Shown: one piece after another, positions 38,401 to 51,162 of the stretch | Layout of the letters: each line of letters begins with the position of its first letter | How positions within the stretch are numbered: position 1 is the stretch's first letter | Origin: Lasioglossum baleicum | Lineage: Eukaryota; Arthropoda; Insecta; Hymenoptera; Halictidae | Length of the DNA: 64,000 bases | Direction: 5' to 3' | Assembly (NCBI RefSeq): GCF_051020765.1 | Contig: NC_134933.1 | Location: 806,001 to 870,000 of the forward strand | Notes under the pieces: generated by a model | The model's database searches: none | Seen by the model: only the letters and a program-made list of their open reading frames with translations | What the model was told of the DNA's origin: nothing | Position numbers and translations under genes: made by a program

Positions 38401-41400
38401 GACAAAGAAATCGCAAAATTTCACTAATTTGACGTCACCGAAAAAAGTGACGGCCAACTGGGAATTAAAGGTATATCGCCTTCCCGAATTTTCCGGGAGC
38501 CCATCGGGCCTTCGGCCCCGCTCGGCTCGGCTCGGCTCGGCTCAGCTCGAGGTCGAGGTCGTCGGTAGCGACGATAGTGGCGGGGAGGCGCGCGATTGGT
38601 CTGTCATCGCCATCCTCCCCCCCCTAACCCCTTTAAAATTAATGGAAAATGTAAACCAAAACGTAGAGTCGGATTCGTAACCTCGAAGTTACAAGTCGAT
38701 TCGCTCAACTATCAAGGGAGAGTAAACGCGGCGACTGAGACGGCACTCGCCACCGATGCGAAGTCAGCGTCGCGAAGTTGGCGTTAAATTCGAACGTTTG
38801 AATAAGTTATTTTCTTTCGGGCCCTTTTCTGCCCTGAACCGTGGAAGCGCCGAAATTCGGGTTTCATTTGTAACGCGGCAGCTTATACCCCCCGTGCGTT
38901 ACCGACCACTGCCGGTGGTGGTCGGTAAGTTATCCTCCGCCGAGGACGACGCGCGTTACCGATGCACACGTAAAAAATGTTTCGCGAATTTTTCGCACGG
39001 TAAATCTTTGTCTCCTCGTCCTCCGTCCGACGAGCCTACTCTCGCCCGCACCCGTCGACCCGTTCTCGAGCTATACGGCGACAAAGAAATCGCAAAATTT
39101 CACTAATTTGACGTCACCGAAAAAAGTGACGGCCAACTGGGAATTAAAGGTATATCGCCTTCCCGAATTTTCCGGGAGCCCATCGGGCCTTCGGCCCCGC
39201 TCGGCTCGGCTCGACTAGGCTCGAGGTCGAGGTCGTCGGTAGCGACGATGATGGCGGGGAGGCGCGCGATTGGTCTGTCATCGCCATCCTCCCCCCCCTG
39301 CCCCTTTAAAATTAATGGAAAATGTAAACCTAAACGGAGAATAGGATTCGTAACCTCGAAGTTACAAGTCGATTCGCTCAACTATCAAGGGAGAGTAAAC
39401 GCGGCGACTGTGGCGGCACTCGCCACCGATGCGATGTCAGCGTCGCGAAGTTGGCGTTAAATTCGAACGTTTGAATCAGTTATTTTCTTTCGGGCCCTTT
39501 TCAGCCCTGAACCGTGGAAGCGCCGAAATTCGGGTTTCATTTATAACGCGGCAGCTTATACCCCCGAGCGTTACCGACCACTGCCGGTGGTGGTCGGTAA
39601 GTTATCCTCCGCCGAGGACGACGCGCGTTACCGATGCACACGTAAAAAATTTTTCGCGAATTTTTCGCGCGGTAAACCTTTGTCTCCGCGTCCTCCGTCC
39701 GACGAGCCTACTCTCGCCCGCACCCGTCGACCCGTTCTCGAGCTATACGGCGACAAAGAAATCGCAAAATTTCACTAATTTGACGTCACCGAAAAAAGTG
39801 ACGGCCAACTGGGAATTAAAGGTATATCGCCTTCCCGAATTTTCCGGGAGCCCATCGGGCCTTCGGCCCCGCTCGGCTCGGCTCGACTAGGCTCGAGGTC
39901 GAGGTCGTCGGTAGCGACGATGGTGGCGGGGAGGCGCGCGATTGGTCTGTCATCGCCATCCTCCCCCCCCTTCCCCTTTAAAATTAATGGAAAATGTAAA
40001 CCTAAACGGAGAATAGGATTCGTAACCTCGAAGTTACAAGTCGATTCGCTCAACTATCAAGGGAGAGTAAACGCGGCGACTGTGGCGGCACTCGCCACCG
40101 ATGCGAAGTCAGCGTCGCGAAGTTGGCGTTAAATTCGAACGTTTGAATCAGTTATTTTCTTTCGGGCCCTTTTCAGCGCTGAACCGTGGAAGCGCCGAAA
40201 TTCGGGTTTCATTTATAACGCGGCAGCTTATACCCCCGAGCGTTACCGACCACTGCCGGTGGTGGTCGGTAAGTTATCCTCCGCCGAGGACGACGCGCGT
40301 TACCGATGCACACGTAAAAAATTTTTCGCGAATTTTTCGCGCGGTAAACCTTTGTCTCCGCGTCCTCCGTCCGACGAGCCTACTCTCGCCCGCACCCGTC
40401 GACCCGTTCTCGAGCTATACGGCGACAAAGAAATTGCAAAATTTCACTAATTTGACGTCATCGAAAAAGTTACGGCCAACTGGGAATTAAAGGTATATCG
40501 CCTTCCCGAATTTTCCGGGAGCCCATCGGGCCTTCGGCCCCGCTTGGCTCGGCTCGACTCGGCTCGAGGTCGAGGTCGTCGGTAACGACGATGGTGGCGG
40601 GGAGGCGCGCGATTGGTCTGTCATCGCCATCCTCCCCCCTACCCTTCAAAATTAATGGAAAATGTAAACCTAAACGTAGAGTCGGATTCGTAACCTCGAA
40701 GTTACAAGTCGATTCGCTCAACTATCAAGGGAGAGTAAACGCGGCGACTGTGGCGGCACTCGCCACCGATGCCAAGTCAGCGTCGCGAAGTTGGCGTTAA
40801 ATTCGAACGTTTGAATCAGTTATTTTCTTTCGGGCCCTTTTCAGCGCTGAACCGTGGAAGCGCCGAAATTCGGGTTTCATTTTTAACGCGGCAGCTTATA
40901 CCCCCGTGCGTTACCGACCACTGCCGGTGGTGGTCGGTAAGTTATCCTCCGCCGAGGACGACGCGCGTTACCGATGCACACGTAAAAAATGTTTCGCGAA
41001 TTTTTCGAACGGTAAATCTTTGTCTCCGCGTCCTCCGTCCGACGAGCCTACTCTCGCCCGCACCCGTCGACCCGTTCTCGAGCTATACGGCGACAAAGAA
41101 ATCGCAAAATTTCACTAATTTGACGTCACCGAAAAAAGTGACGGCCAACTGGGAATTAAAGGTATATCGCCTTCCCGAATTTTCCGGGAGCCCATCGGGC
41201 CTTCGGCTCCGCTCGGCTCGGCTCGACTAGGCTCGAGGTCGAGGTCGTCGGTAGCGACGATGGTGGCGGGGAGGCGCGCGATTGGTCTGTCATCGCCATC
41301 CTCCCCCCCTTCCCCTTTAAAATTAATGGAAAATGTAAACCTAAACGTAGAGTCGGATTCGTAACCTCGAAGTTACAAGTCGATTCGCTCAACTATCAAG

Positions 41401-44400
41401 GGAGAGTAAACGCGGCGACTGTGGCGGCACTCGCCACCGATGCGAAGTCAGCGTCGCAAAGTTGGCGTTAAATCCGAACGTTCGAATAAGTTATTTTCTT
41501 TCGGGCCCTTTTCTGCCCTGAACCGTGGAAGCGCCGAAATTCGGGTTTCATTTGTAACGCGGCAGCTTATACCCCCCGTGCGTTACCGACCACTGCCGGT
41601 GGGGGTCGGTAAGTTATCCTCCGCCGAGGACGACGCGCGTTACCGATGCACACGTAAAAAATGTTTCGCGAATTTTTCGCACGGTAAATCTTTGTCTCCG
41701 CGTCCTCCGTCCGACGAGCCTACTCTCGCCCGCACCCGTCGACCCGTTCTCGAGCTATACGGCGACAAAGAAATCGCAAAATTTCACTAATTTGACGTCA
41801 CCGAAAAAAGTGACGGCCAACTGGGAATTAAAGGTATATCGCCTTCCCGAATTTTCCGGGAGCCCATCGGGCCTTCGGCCCCGCTCGGCTCGGCTCGACT
41901 AGGCTCGAGGTCGAGGTCGTCGGTAGCGACGATGATGGCGGGGAGGCGCGCGATTGTTCTGTCATCGCCATCCTCCCCCCCCTCTTCCCCTTTAAAATTA
42001 ATGGAAAATGTAAACCTAAACGGAGAATAGGATTCGTAACCTCGAAGTTACAAGTCGATTCGCTCAACTATCAAGGGAGAGTAAACGCGGCGACTGTGGC
42101 GGCACTCGCCACCGATGCGAAGTCAGCGTCGCGAAGTTGGCGTTAAATTCGAACGTTTGAATCAGTTATTTTCTTTCGGGCCCTTTTCAGCCCTGAACCG
42201 TGGAAGCGCCGAAATTCGGGTTTCATTTATAACGCGGCAGCTTATACCCCCGAGCGTTACCGACCACTGCCGGTGGTGGTCGGTAAGTTATCCTCCGCCG
42301 AGGACGACGCGCGTTACCGATGCACACGTAAAAAATTTTTCGCGAATTTTTCGCACGGTAAACCTTTGTCTCCGCGTCCTCCGTCCGACGAGCCTACTCT
42401 CTCCCGCACCCGTTGTCCCGTTCTCGAGCTATACGGCGACAAAGAAATCGCAAAATTTCACTAATTTGACGTCATCGAAAAAGTTACGGCCAACTGGGAA
42501 TTAAAGGTATATCGCCTTCCCGAATTTTCCGGGAGCCCATCGGGCCTTCGGCCCCGCTCGGCTCGAGGTCGAGGTCGTCGGTAACGACGATGGTGGCGGG
42601 GAGGCGCGCGATTGGTCTGTCATCGCCATCCTCCCCCCCTACCCTTTAAAATTAATGGAAAATGTAAACCTAAACGTAGAGTCGGATTCGTAACCTCGAA
42701 GTTACAAGTCGATTCGCTCAACTATCAAGGGAGAGTAAACGCGGCGACTGAGACGGCACTCGCCACCGATGCGAAGTCAGCGTCGCGAAGTTGGCGTTAA
42801 ATTCGAACGTTTGAATCAGTTATTTTCTTTCGGGCCCTTTTCAGCCCTGAACCGTGGATGCGCCGAAATTCGGGTTTCATTTATAACGCGGCAGCTTATA
42901 CCCCCGAGCGTTACCGACCACTGCCGGTGGTGGTCGGTAAGTTATCCTCCGCCGAGGACGACGCGCGTTACCGATGCACACGTAAAAAATTTTTCGCGAA
43001 TTTTTCGCGCGCTGAACCTTCGTCTCCGCGTCCTCCGTCCGACGAGCCTACTCTCGCCCGCACCCGTCGACCCGTTCTCGAGCTATACGGCGACAAAGAA
43101 ACTTTGATTTTTCACTAATTTGACGTCATCGAAAAAGTTACGGCCAACTGGGAATTAAAGGTATATCGCCTTCCCGAATTTTCCGGGAGCCCATCGGGCC
43201 TTCGGCCCCGCTTGGCTCGGCTCGACTCGGCTCGAGGTCGAGGTCGTCGGTAACGACGATGGTGGCGGGGAGGCGCGCGATTGGTCTGTCATCGCCATCC
43301 TCCCCCCTACCCTTTAAAATTAATGGAAAATGTAAACCTAAACGTAGAGTCGGATTCGTAACCTCGAAGTTACAAGTCGATTCGCTCAACTATCAAGGGA
43401 GAGTAAACGCGGCGACTGTGGCGGCACTCGCCACCGATGCCAAGTCAGCGTCGCGAAGTTGGCGTTAAATTCGAATGTTTGAATCAGTTATTTTCTTTCG
43501 GGCCCTTTTCAGCGCTGAACCGTGGAAGCGCCGAAATTCGGGTTTCATTTTTAACGCGGCAGCTTATACCCCCGTGCGTTACCGACCACTGCCGGTGGTG
43601 GTCGTTAAGTTATCCTCCGCCGAGGACGACGCGCGATACCGATGCACACGTAAAAAATGTTTCGCGAATTTTTCGCGCGGTAAATCTTTGTCTCCGCGTC
43701 CTCCGTCCGACGAGCCTACTCTCGCCCGCACCCGTCGACCCGTTCTCGAGCTATACGGCGACAAAGAAATCGCAAAATTTCACTAATTTGACGTCACCGA
43801 AAAAAGTGACGGCCAACTGGGAATTAAAGGTATATCGCCTTCCCGAATTTTCCGGGAGCCCATCGGGCCTTCGGCCCCGCTCGGCACGGCTCGACTAGGC
43901 TCGAGGTCGAGGTCGTCGGTAGCGACGATGATGGCGGGGAGGCGCGCGATTGGTCTGTCATCGCCATCCTCCCCCCCCCTACCCTTCAAAATTAATGGAA
44001 AATGTAAACCTAAACGTAGAGTCGGATTCGTAACCTCGAAGTTACAAGTCGATTCGCTCAACTATCAAGGGAGAGTAAACGCGGCGACTGTGGCGGCACT
44101 CGCCACCGATGCCAAGTCAGCGTCGCGAAGTTGGCGTTAAATTCGAACGTTTGAATCAGTTATTTTCTTTCGGGCCCTTTTCAGCGCTGAACCGTGGAAG
44201 CGCCGAAATTCGGGTTTCATTTTTAACGCGGCAGCTTATACCCCCGTGCGTTACCGACCACTGCCGGTGGTGGTCGGTAAGTTATCCTCCGCCGAGGACG
44301 ACGCGCGTTACCGATGCACACGTAAAAAATGTTTCGCGAATTTTTCGAACGGTAAATCTTTGTCTCCGCGTCCTCCGTCCGACGAGCCTACTCTCGCCCG

Positions 44401-47400
44401 CACCCGTCGACCCGTTCTCGAGCTATACGGCGACAAAGAAATCGCAAAATTTCACTAATTTGACGTCACCGAAAAAAGTGACGGCCAACTGGGAATTAAA
44501 GGTATATCGCCTTCCCGAATTTTCCGGGAGCCCATCGGGCCTTCGGCTCCGCTCGGCTCGGCTCGACTAGGCTCGTGGTCGAGGTCGTCGGTAGCGACGA
44601 TGGTGGCGGGGAGGCGCGCGATTGGTCTGTCATCGCCATCCTCCCCCCCCTACCCCTTTAAAATTAATGGAAAATGTAAACCTAAACGTAGAGTCGGATT
44701 CGTAACCTCGAAGTTACAAGTCGATTCGCTCAACTATCAAGGGAGAGTAAACGCGGCGACTGTGGCGGCACTCGCCACCGATGCGAAGTCAGCGTCGCAA
44801 AGTTGGCGTTAAATCCGAACGTTCGAATAAGTTATTTTCTTTCGGGCCCTTTTCTGCCCTGAACCGTGGAAGCGCCGAAATTCGGGTTTCATTTGTAACG
44901 CGGCAGCTTATACCCCCCGTGCGTTACCGACCACTGCCGGTGGTGGTCGGTAAGTTATCCTCCGCCGAGGACGACGCGCGTTACCGATACACACGTAAAA
45001 AATGTTTCGCGAATTTTTCGCACGGTAAATCTTTGTCTCCGCGTCCTCCGTCCGACGAGCCTACTCTCGCCCGCACCCGTCGACCCGTTCTCGAGCTATA
45101 CGGCGACAAAGAAATCGAAAAATTTCACTAATTTGACGTCACCGAAAAAAGTGACGGCCAACTGGGAATTAAAGGTATATCGCTTTCCCGAATTTTCCGG
45201 GAGCCCATCGGGCCTTCGGCCCCGCTCGGCTCGGCTCGACTAGGCTCGAGGTCGAGGTCGTCGGTAGCGACGATGGTGGCGGGGAGGCGCGAGATTGGTC
45301 TGTCATCGCCATCCTCCCCCCCTACCCTTTAAAATTAATGGAAAATGTAAACCTAAACGTAGAGTCGGATTCGTAACCTCGAAGTTACAAGTCGATTCGC
45401 TCAACTATCAAGGGAGAGTAAACGCGGCGACTGTGGCGGCACTCGCCACCGATGCGAAGTCAGCGTCGCGAAGTTGGCGTTAAATTCGAACGTTTGAATC
45501 AGTTATTTTCTTTCGGGCCCTTTTCAGCGCTGAACCGTGGAAGCGCCGAAATGCGGGTTTCATTTATAACGCGGCAGCTTATACCCCCGAGCGTTACCGA
45601 CCACTGCCGGTGGTGGTCGGTAAGTTATCCTCCGCCGAGGACGACGCGCGTTACCGATGCACACGTAAAAAATGTTTCGCGAATTTTTCGCACGGTAAAT
45701 CTTTGTCTCCGCGTCCTCCGTCCGACGAGCCTACTCTCGCCCGCACCCGTCGACCCGTTCTCGAGCTATACGGCGACAAAGAAATCGCAAAATTTCACTA
45801 ATTTGACGTCACCGAAAAAAGTGACGGCCAACTGGGAATTAAAGGTATATCGCCTTCCCGAATTTTCCGGGAGCCCATCGGGCCTTCGGCCCCGCTCGGC
45901 TCGGCTCGACTCGGCTCGAGGTCGAGGTCGTCGGTAACGACGATGGTGGCGGGGAGGCGCGCGATTGGTCTGTCATCGCCATCCTCCCCCCCTACCCTTT
46001 AAAATTAATGGAAAATGTAAACCTAAACGTAGAGTCGGATTCGTAACCTCGAAGTTACAAGTCGATTCGCTCAACTATCAAGGGAGAGTAAACGCGGCGA
46101 CTGTGGCGGCACTCGCCACCGATGCCAAGTCAGCGTCGCGAAGTTGGCGTTAAATTCGAACGTTTGAATCAGTTATTTTCTTTCGGGCCCTTTTCAGCGC
46201 TGAACCGTGGAAGCGCCGAAATTCGGGTTTCATTTTTAACGCGGCAGCTTATACCCCCGTGCGTTACCGACCACTGCCGGTGGTGGTCGGTAAGTTATCC
46301 TCCGCCGAGGACGACGCGCGTTACCGATGCACACGTAAAAAATGTTTCGCGAATTTTTCGCGCGGTAAATCTTTGTCTCCGCGTCCTCCGTCCGACGAGC
46401 CTACTCTCGCCAGCACCCGTCGACCCGTTCTCGAGCTATACGGCGACAAAGAAATCGCAAAATTTCACTAATTTGACGTCACCGAAAATAGTGACGGCCA
46501 ACTGGGAATTAAAGGTATATCGCCTTCCCGAATTTTCCGGGAGCCCATCGGGCCTTCGGCCCCGCTCGGCTCGGCTCGACTAGGCTCGAGGTCGAGGTCG
46601 TCGGTAGCGACGATGGTGGCGGAGAGGCGCGCGATTGGTCTGTCATCGCCATCCCCCCCCCTTCCCCTTTAAAATTAATGGAAAATGTAAACCTAAACGG
46701 AGAATAGGATTCGTAACCTCCAAGTTACAAGTCGATTCGCTCAACTATCAAGGGAGAGTAAACGCGGCGACTGTGGCGGCACTCGCCACCGATGCGAAGT
46801 CAGCGTCGCAAAGTTGGCGTTAAATCCGAACGTTTGAATCAGTTATTTTCTTTCGGGCCCTTTTCTGCCCTGAACCGTGGAAGCGCCGAAATTCGGGTTT
46901 CATTTGTAACGCGGCAGCTTATACCCCCCAGCGTTACCGACCACTGCCGGTGGTGGTCGGTAAGTTATCCTCCGCCGAGGTCGACGCGCGTTACAGATGC
47001 ACACGTAAAATATTTCTCTCGAATTTTCGCGAATTTTTCGCGCGGTAAACCTTCGTCTCCGCGTCCTCCGTCCGACGAGCCTACTCTCGCCCGCACCCGT
47101 CGACCCGTTCTCGAGCTATACGGCGACAAAAAAATCGCAAAATTTCACTAATTCGGCGTCACCGAAAAAGTTACGGCCAACTGGGAATTAAAGGTATATC
47201 GCCTACCCGAATTTTCCGGGAGCCCAACGGGCCTTCGGCCCCGCTCGGCTCGCCTCGACTCGGCTCGAGGTCGAGGTCGTCGGTAGCGACGATGGTGGCG
47301 GGGAGGCGCGCGATTGGGTCTGTCATCGCCATCCTCCCCCCTACCCTTTAAAATTAACGGAAAATGTAAACCTAAACGTAGAGTCGGATTCGTAACCTCG

Positions 47401-50254
47401 AAGTTACAAGTCGATTCGCTCAACTATCAAGGGAGAGTAAACGCGGCGACTGTGGCGGCACTCGCCACCGATGCGAAGTCAGCGTCGCGAAGTTGGCGTT
47501 AAATTCGAACGTTTGAATCAGTTATTTTCTTTCGGGCCCTTTTCAGCCCTGAACCGTGGATGCGCCGAAATTCGGGTTTCATTTATAACGCGGCAGCTTA
47601 TACCCCCGAGCGTTACCGACCACTGCCGGTGGTGGTCGGTAAGTTATGCTCCGCCGAGGACGACGCGCGTTACCGATGCACACGTAAAAAATTTTTCGCG
47701 AATTTTTCGCGCGGTAAACCTTTGTCTCCGCGTCCTCCGTCCGACGAGCCTACTCTCGCCCGCACCCGTCGACCCGTTCTCGAGCTATACGGCGACAAAG
47801 AAATCGCAAAATTTCACTAATTTGACGTCACCGAAAAAAGTGACGGGCAACTGGGAATTAAAGGTATATCGCCTTCCCGAATTTTCCGGGAGCCCATCGG
47901 GCCTTCGGCCCCGCTCGGCTCGGCTCGACTAGGCTCGAGGTCGAGGTCGTCGGTAGTGACGATGGTGGCGGGGAGGCGCGCGATTGGTCTGTCATCGCCA
48001 TCCTCCCCCCCCCCTTCCCCTTTAAAATTAATGGAAAATGTAAACCTAAACGGAGAATAGGATTCGTAACCTCGAAGTTACAAGTCGATTCGCTCAACTA
48101 TCAAGGGAGAGTAAACGCGGCGACTGTGGCGGCACTCGCCACCGATGCGAAGTCAGCGTCGCAAAGTTGGCGTTAAATCCGAACGTTTGAATCAGTTATT
48201 TTCTTTCGGGCCCTTTTCAGCCCTGAACCGTGGAAGCGCCGAAATTCGGGTTTCATTTGTAACGTGGCAGCTTATACCCCCCAGCGTTACCGACCACTGC
48301 CGGTGGAGGTCGGTAAGTTATCCTCCGCCGAGGTCGACGCGCGTTACAGATGCGCACGTAAAATATTTTTCGCGAATTTTTCGCGCGGTAAACCTTCGTC
48401 TCCGCGTCCTCTGTCCGACGAGCCTACTCTCGCCCGCACCCGTCGACCCGTTCTCGAGCTATACGGCGACAAAAAAATCGCAAAATTTCACTAATTTGAC
48501 GTCACCGAAAAAGTTACGGCCAACTGGGAATTAAAGGTATATCGCCTTCCCGAATTTTCCGGGAGCCCAACGGGCCTTCGGCCCCGCTCGGCTCGCCTCG
48601 ACTCGGCTCGAGGTCGAGGTTGTCGGTAGCGACGATGGTGGCGGGGGGGCGCGCGATTGGGTCTGTCATCGCCATCCTCCCCCCTACCCTTTAAAATTAA
48701 CGGAAAATGTAAACCTAAACGTAGAGTCGGATTCGTAACCTCGAAGTTACAAGTCGATTCGCTAAACTATCAAGGGAGAGTAAACGCGGCGACTGTGGCG
48801 GCACTCGCCACCGATGCGAAGTCAGCGTCGCGAAGTTGGCGTTAAATTCGAACGTTTGAATCAGTTATTTTCTTTCGGGCCCTTTTCAGCCATGAACCGT
48901 GGAAGCGCCGAAATTCGGGTTTCATTTATAACGCGGCAGCTTATACCCCCGAGCGTTACCGACCACTGCCGGTGGTGGTCGGTAAGTTATCCTCCGCCGA
49001 GGACGACGCGCGTTACCGATGCACACGTAAAAAATTTTTCGCGAATTTTTCGCACGGTAAACCATTGTCTCCGCGTCCTCCGTCCGACGAGCCTACTCTC
49101 GCCCGCACCCGTCGACCCGTTCTCGAGCTATACGGCGACAAAGAAATCGCAAAATTTCACTAATTTGACGTCATCGAAAAAGTTACGGCCAACTGGGAAT
49201 TAAAGGTATATCGCCTTCCCGAATTTTCCGGGAGCCCATCGGGTCTTCGGCCCCGCTCGGCTCGGCTCGACTCGGCTCGAGGTCGAGGTCGTCGGTAGCG
49301 ACGATGGTGGCGGGGAGGCGCGCGATTGGTCTGTCATCGCCATCCTCCCCCCTACCCTTTAAAATTTATGGAAAATGTAAACCTAAACGTAGAGTCGGAT
49401 TCGTAACCTCGAAGTTACAAGTCGATTCGCTCAACTATCAAGGGAGATTAAACGCGGCGACTGTGGCGGCACTCGCCACCGATGCGAAGTCAGCGTCGCG
49501 AAGTTGGCGTTAAATTCGAACGTCTGAATCAGTTATTTTCTTTCGGGCCCTTTTCAGCCCTGAACCGTGGAAGCGCCGAAATTCGGGTTTCATTTATAAC
49601 GCGGCAGCTTATACCCCCGAGCGTTACCGACCACTGCCGGTGGTGGTCGGTAAGTTATCCTCCGCCGAGGACGACGCGCGTTACCGATGCACACGTAAAA
49701 AATGTTTCGCGAATTTTTCGCGCGGTAAATCTTTGTCTCCGCGTCCTCCGTCCGACGAGCCTACTCTCGCCCGCACCCGTCGACCCGTTCTCGAGCTATA
49801 CGGCGACAAAGAAATCGCAAAATTTCACTAATTTGACGTCACCGAAAAAAGTGACGGGCAACTGGGAATTAAAGGTATATCGCCTTCCCGAATTTTCCGG
49901 GAGCCCATCGGGCCTTCGGCCCCGCTCGGCTCGGCTCGACTAGGCTCGAGGTCGAGGTCGTCGGTAGTGACGATGGTGGCGGGGAGGCGCGCGATTGGTC
50001 TGTCATCGCCATCCTCCCCCCCCCTTCCCCTTTAAAATTAATGGAAAATGAAAACCTAAACGGAGAATAGGATTCGTAACCTCGAAGTTACAAGTCGATT
50101 CGCTCAACTATCAAGGGAGAGTAAACGCGGCGACTGTGGCGGCACTCGCCACCGATGCGAAGTCAGCGTCGCAAAGTTGGCGTTAAATCCGAACGTTTGA
50201 ATCAGTTATTTTCTTTCGGGCCCTTTTCAGCCCTGAACCGTGGAAGCGCCGAAA

Positions 50255-50260
50255 TTCGGG
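50255..50260. other. Candidate 6-bp target-site duplication (left copy) of the Polinton
   Basis: TTCGGG is the last satellite sequence before the Polinton terminus. In uninterrupted units the next bases are TTTCATT. Polintons duplicate 6 bp on insertion, so the right flank outside this window should resume with TTCGGGTTTCATT. Confidence 0.6.
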
Positions 50261-50359
50261 AGTAGGATATATAGGCGGGTTCTGGATCACTTCTCAATTC
50301 AGGCGGTTCTGAGGAACTTTCCAATTCACGGGAGAGCGGTACCGCATTGCACAAGCATT
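50261..50359 (+). promoter_or_regulatory. Polinton left terminus with TATA-box-like promoter
   Basis: A TATATA box (50268-50273) lies seven bases from the end. TCAATTCAGG about 25-30 bases further on resembles an arthropod initiator region. A 10-bp palindrome, GCGGTACCGC, spans 50336-50345. If the terminal inverted repeat is long, the same promoter would face inward from the right end. The length of the terminal repeat cannot be judged without that end. Confidence 0.4.
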
Positions 50360-51056
50360 ACGTCATCTAGGCCAAGGACAAAGCTGTTAGGCACCGCCCC
50401 CTTCTTTCTGACGTCATCTAGGCCAAGGACAAAGCTGTTAGGCACCGCCCCCTTCTTTCTTACGTCATCTAGGCCAAGGACAGAGCTGCTGAGTCATCAC
50501 TTAATGGTATTGCACAAGCATTACGTCATCTAGGCCAAGGACAGAGCTGTTAGGCACCGCCCCCTTCTTTCTTACGTCATCTAGGCCAAGGACAGAGCTG
50601 CTGAGTCATCACTTAATGGTATTGCACAAGCATTACGTCATCTAGGCCAAGGACAGAGCTGTTAGGCACCGCCCCCTTCTTTCTGACGTCATCTAGGCCA
50701 AGGACAGAGCTGCTGAGTCATCACTTAAGGGGTGGTACCGCAGAGCGGTATTGCGCAAGCATATATTACATCATATTTTATTGCATCATATTTTTTCGCG
50801 GGGAGGGGGGACAATCCCTATGAAAGATGATACTCCTTTGGTATTGCACAAGCGTTACGTCATCTAGGCCAAGGACAGAGCTGTTAGGCACCGCCCCCCT
50901 TCTTTCTTACGTCATCTAGGTCAAAGGCAGAGCTGCTGAGTCATACCCCCTTCTTTCTTACGTCATCTAGGCCAAGGACAGAGCTGCTGAGTCATCACTT
51001 AATGGTATTGCACAAGCATTACGTCATCTAGGCCAAGGACAAAGCTGTTAGGCACC
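50360..51056 (+). promoter_or_regulatory. Subterminal minisatellite with CRE/AP-1/GC-box-like motifs
   Basis: The core ACGTCATCTAGGCCAAGGAC occurs eleven times, starting at 50360, 50411, 50462, 50523, 50574, 50635, 50686, 50857, 50909, 50960 and 51021. Spacing is about 51 or 61 bp, apart from one ~170-bp interruption. Two alternating linkers follow the core: one has CACCGCCCCCTTCTTTCT (GC-box-like), the other GCTGAGTCATCAC (AP-1/Maf-like). Where the first linker ends in CTG, the junction forms a full CRE, TGACGTCA (near 50409 and 50684). The array ends about 40 bp upstream of the first gene, so an enhancer or promoter role is a reasonable inference. A replication or terminal-structure role is equally untested. 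Confidence 0.75.
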
Positions 51057-51162
51057 GCCCCCTTTCTAAGAAAATGTAAAAAGGTGGGGGCCAATGCATC
51101 CTATAAGAACATTGTATTCCAAGCGTTGCGCGTCAGATCGAGACAATCAACACGAAAAAAGC

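Larger units (their letters stand above)
16776..50260. repeat. Satellite array, block 2 (~50 units of ~670 bp)
   Basis: Equivalent unit points (the GATG|CGAAGTCAGCG position) lie at 17322, 17991, 18659, 19334, 20012, 20667, 21339, 22011, 22680, 23348, 24020, 24690, 25358, 26030, 26685, 27355, 28033, 28706, 29378, 30046, 30717, 31392, 32062, 32730, 33401, 34076, 34746, 35414, 36086, 36741, 37409, 38078, 38756, 39429, 40101, 40769, 41440, 42115, 42769, 43437, 44109, 44781, 45452, 46122, 46792, 47471, 48145, 48814, 49482 and 50155. The mean spacing between the first 49 is 670 bp. Units in the middle are nearly identical and form higher-order repeats; those from about 46.8 kb on carry more private differences. 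Frames as long as 200 codons occur, but they shift with poly-C length and overlap antisense frames. I find no sign of coding constraint. The last unit is cut at 50260 by the Polinton. Confidence 0.97.

Noticed and set aside
16776..50260. Dozens of open frames of 60-200 codons in the satellite units, on both strands
   Set aside because: They overlap in several frames of the same GC-rich repeat, change frame with poly-C length, end at different points in neighbouring units and show no recognisable domain.
16776..50260. CRISPR array or rDNA spacer as an explanation of the tandem repeats
   Set aside because: Units of ~670 bp have no short repeat/unique spacer alternation. No rRNA sequence is seen at either edge, and the left edge is a terminal inverted repeat.
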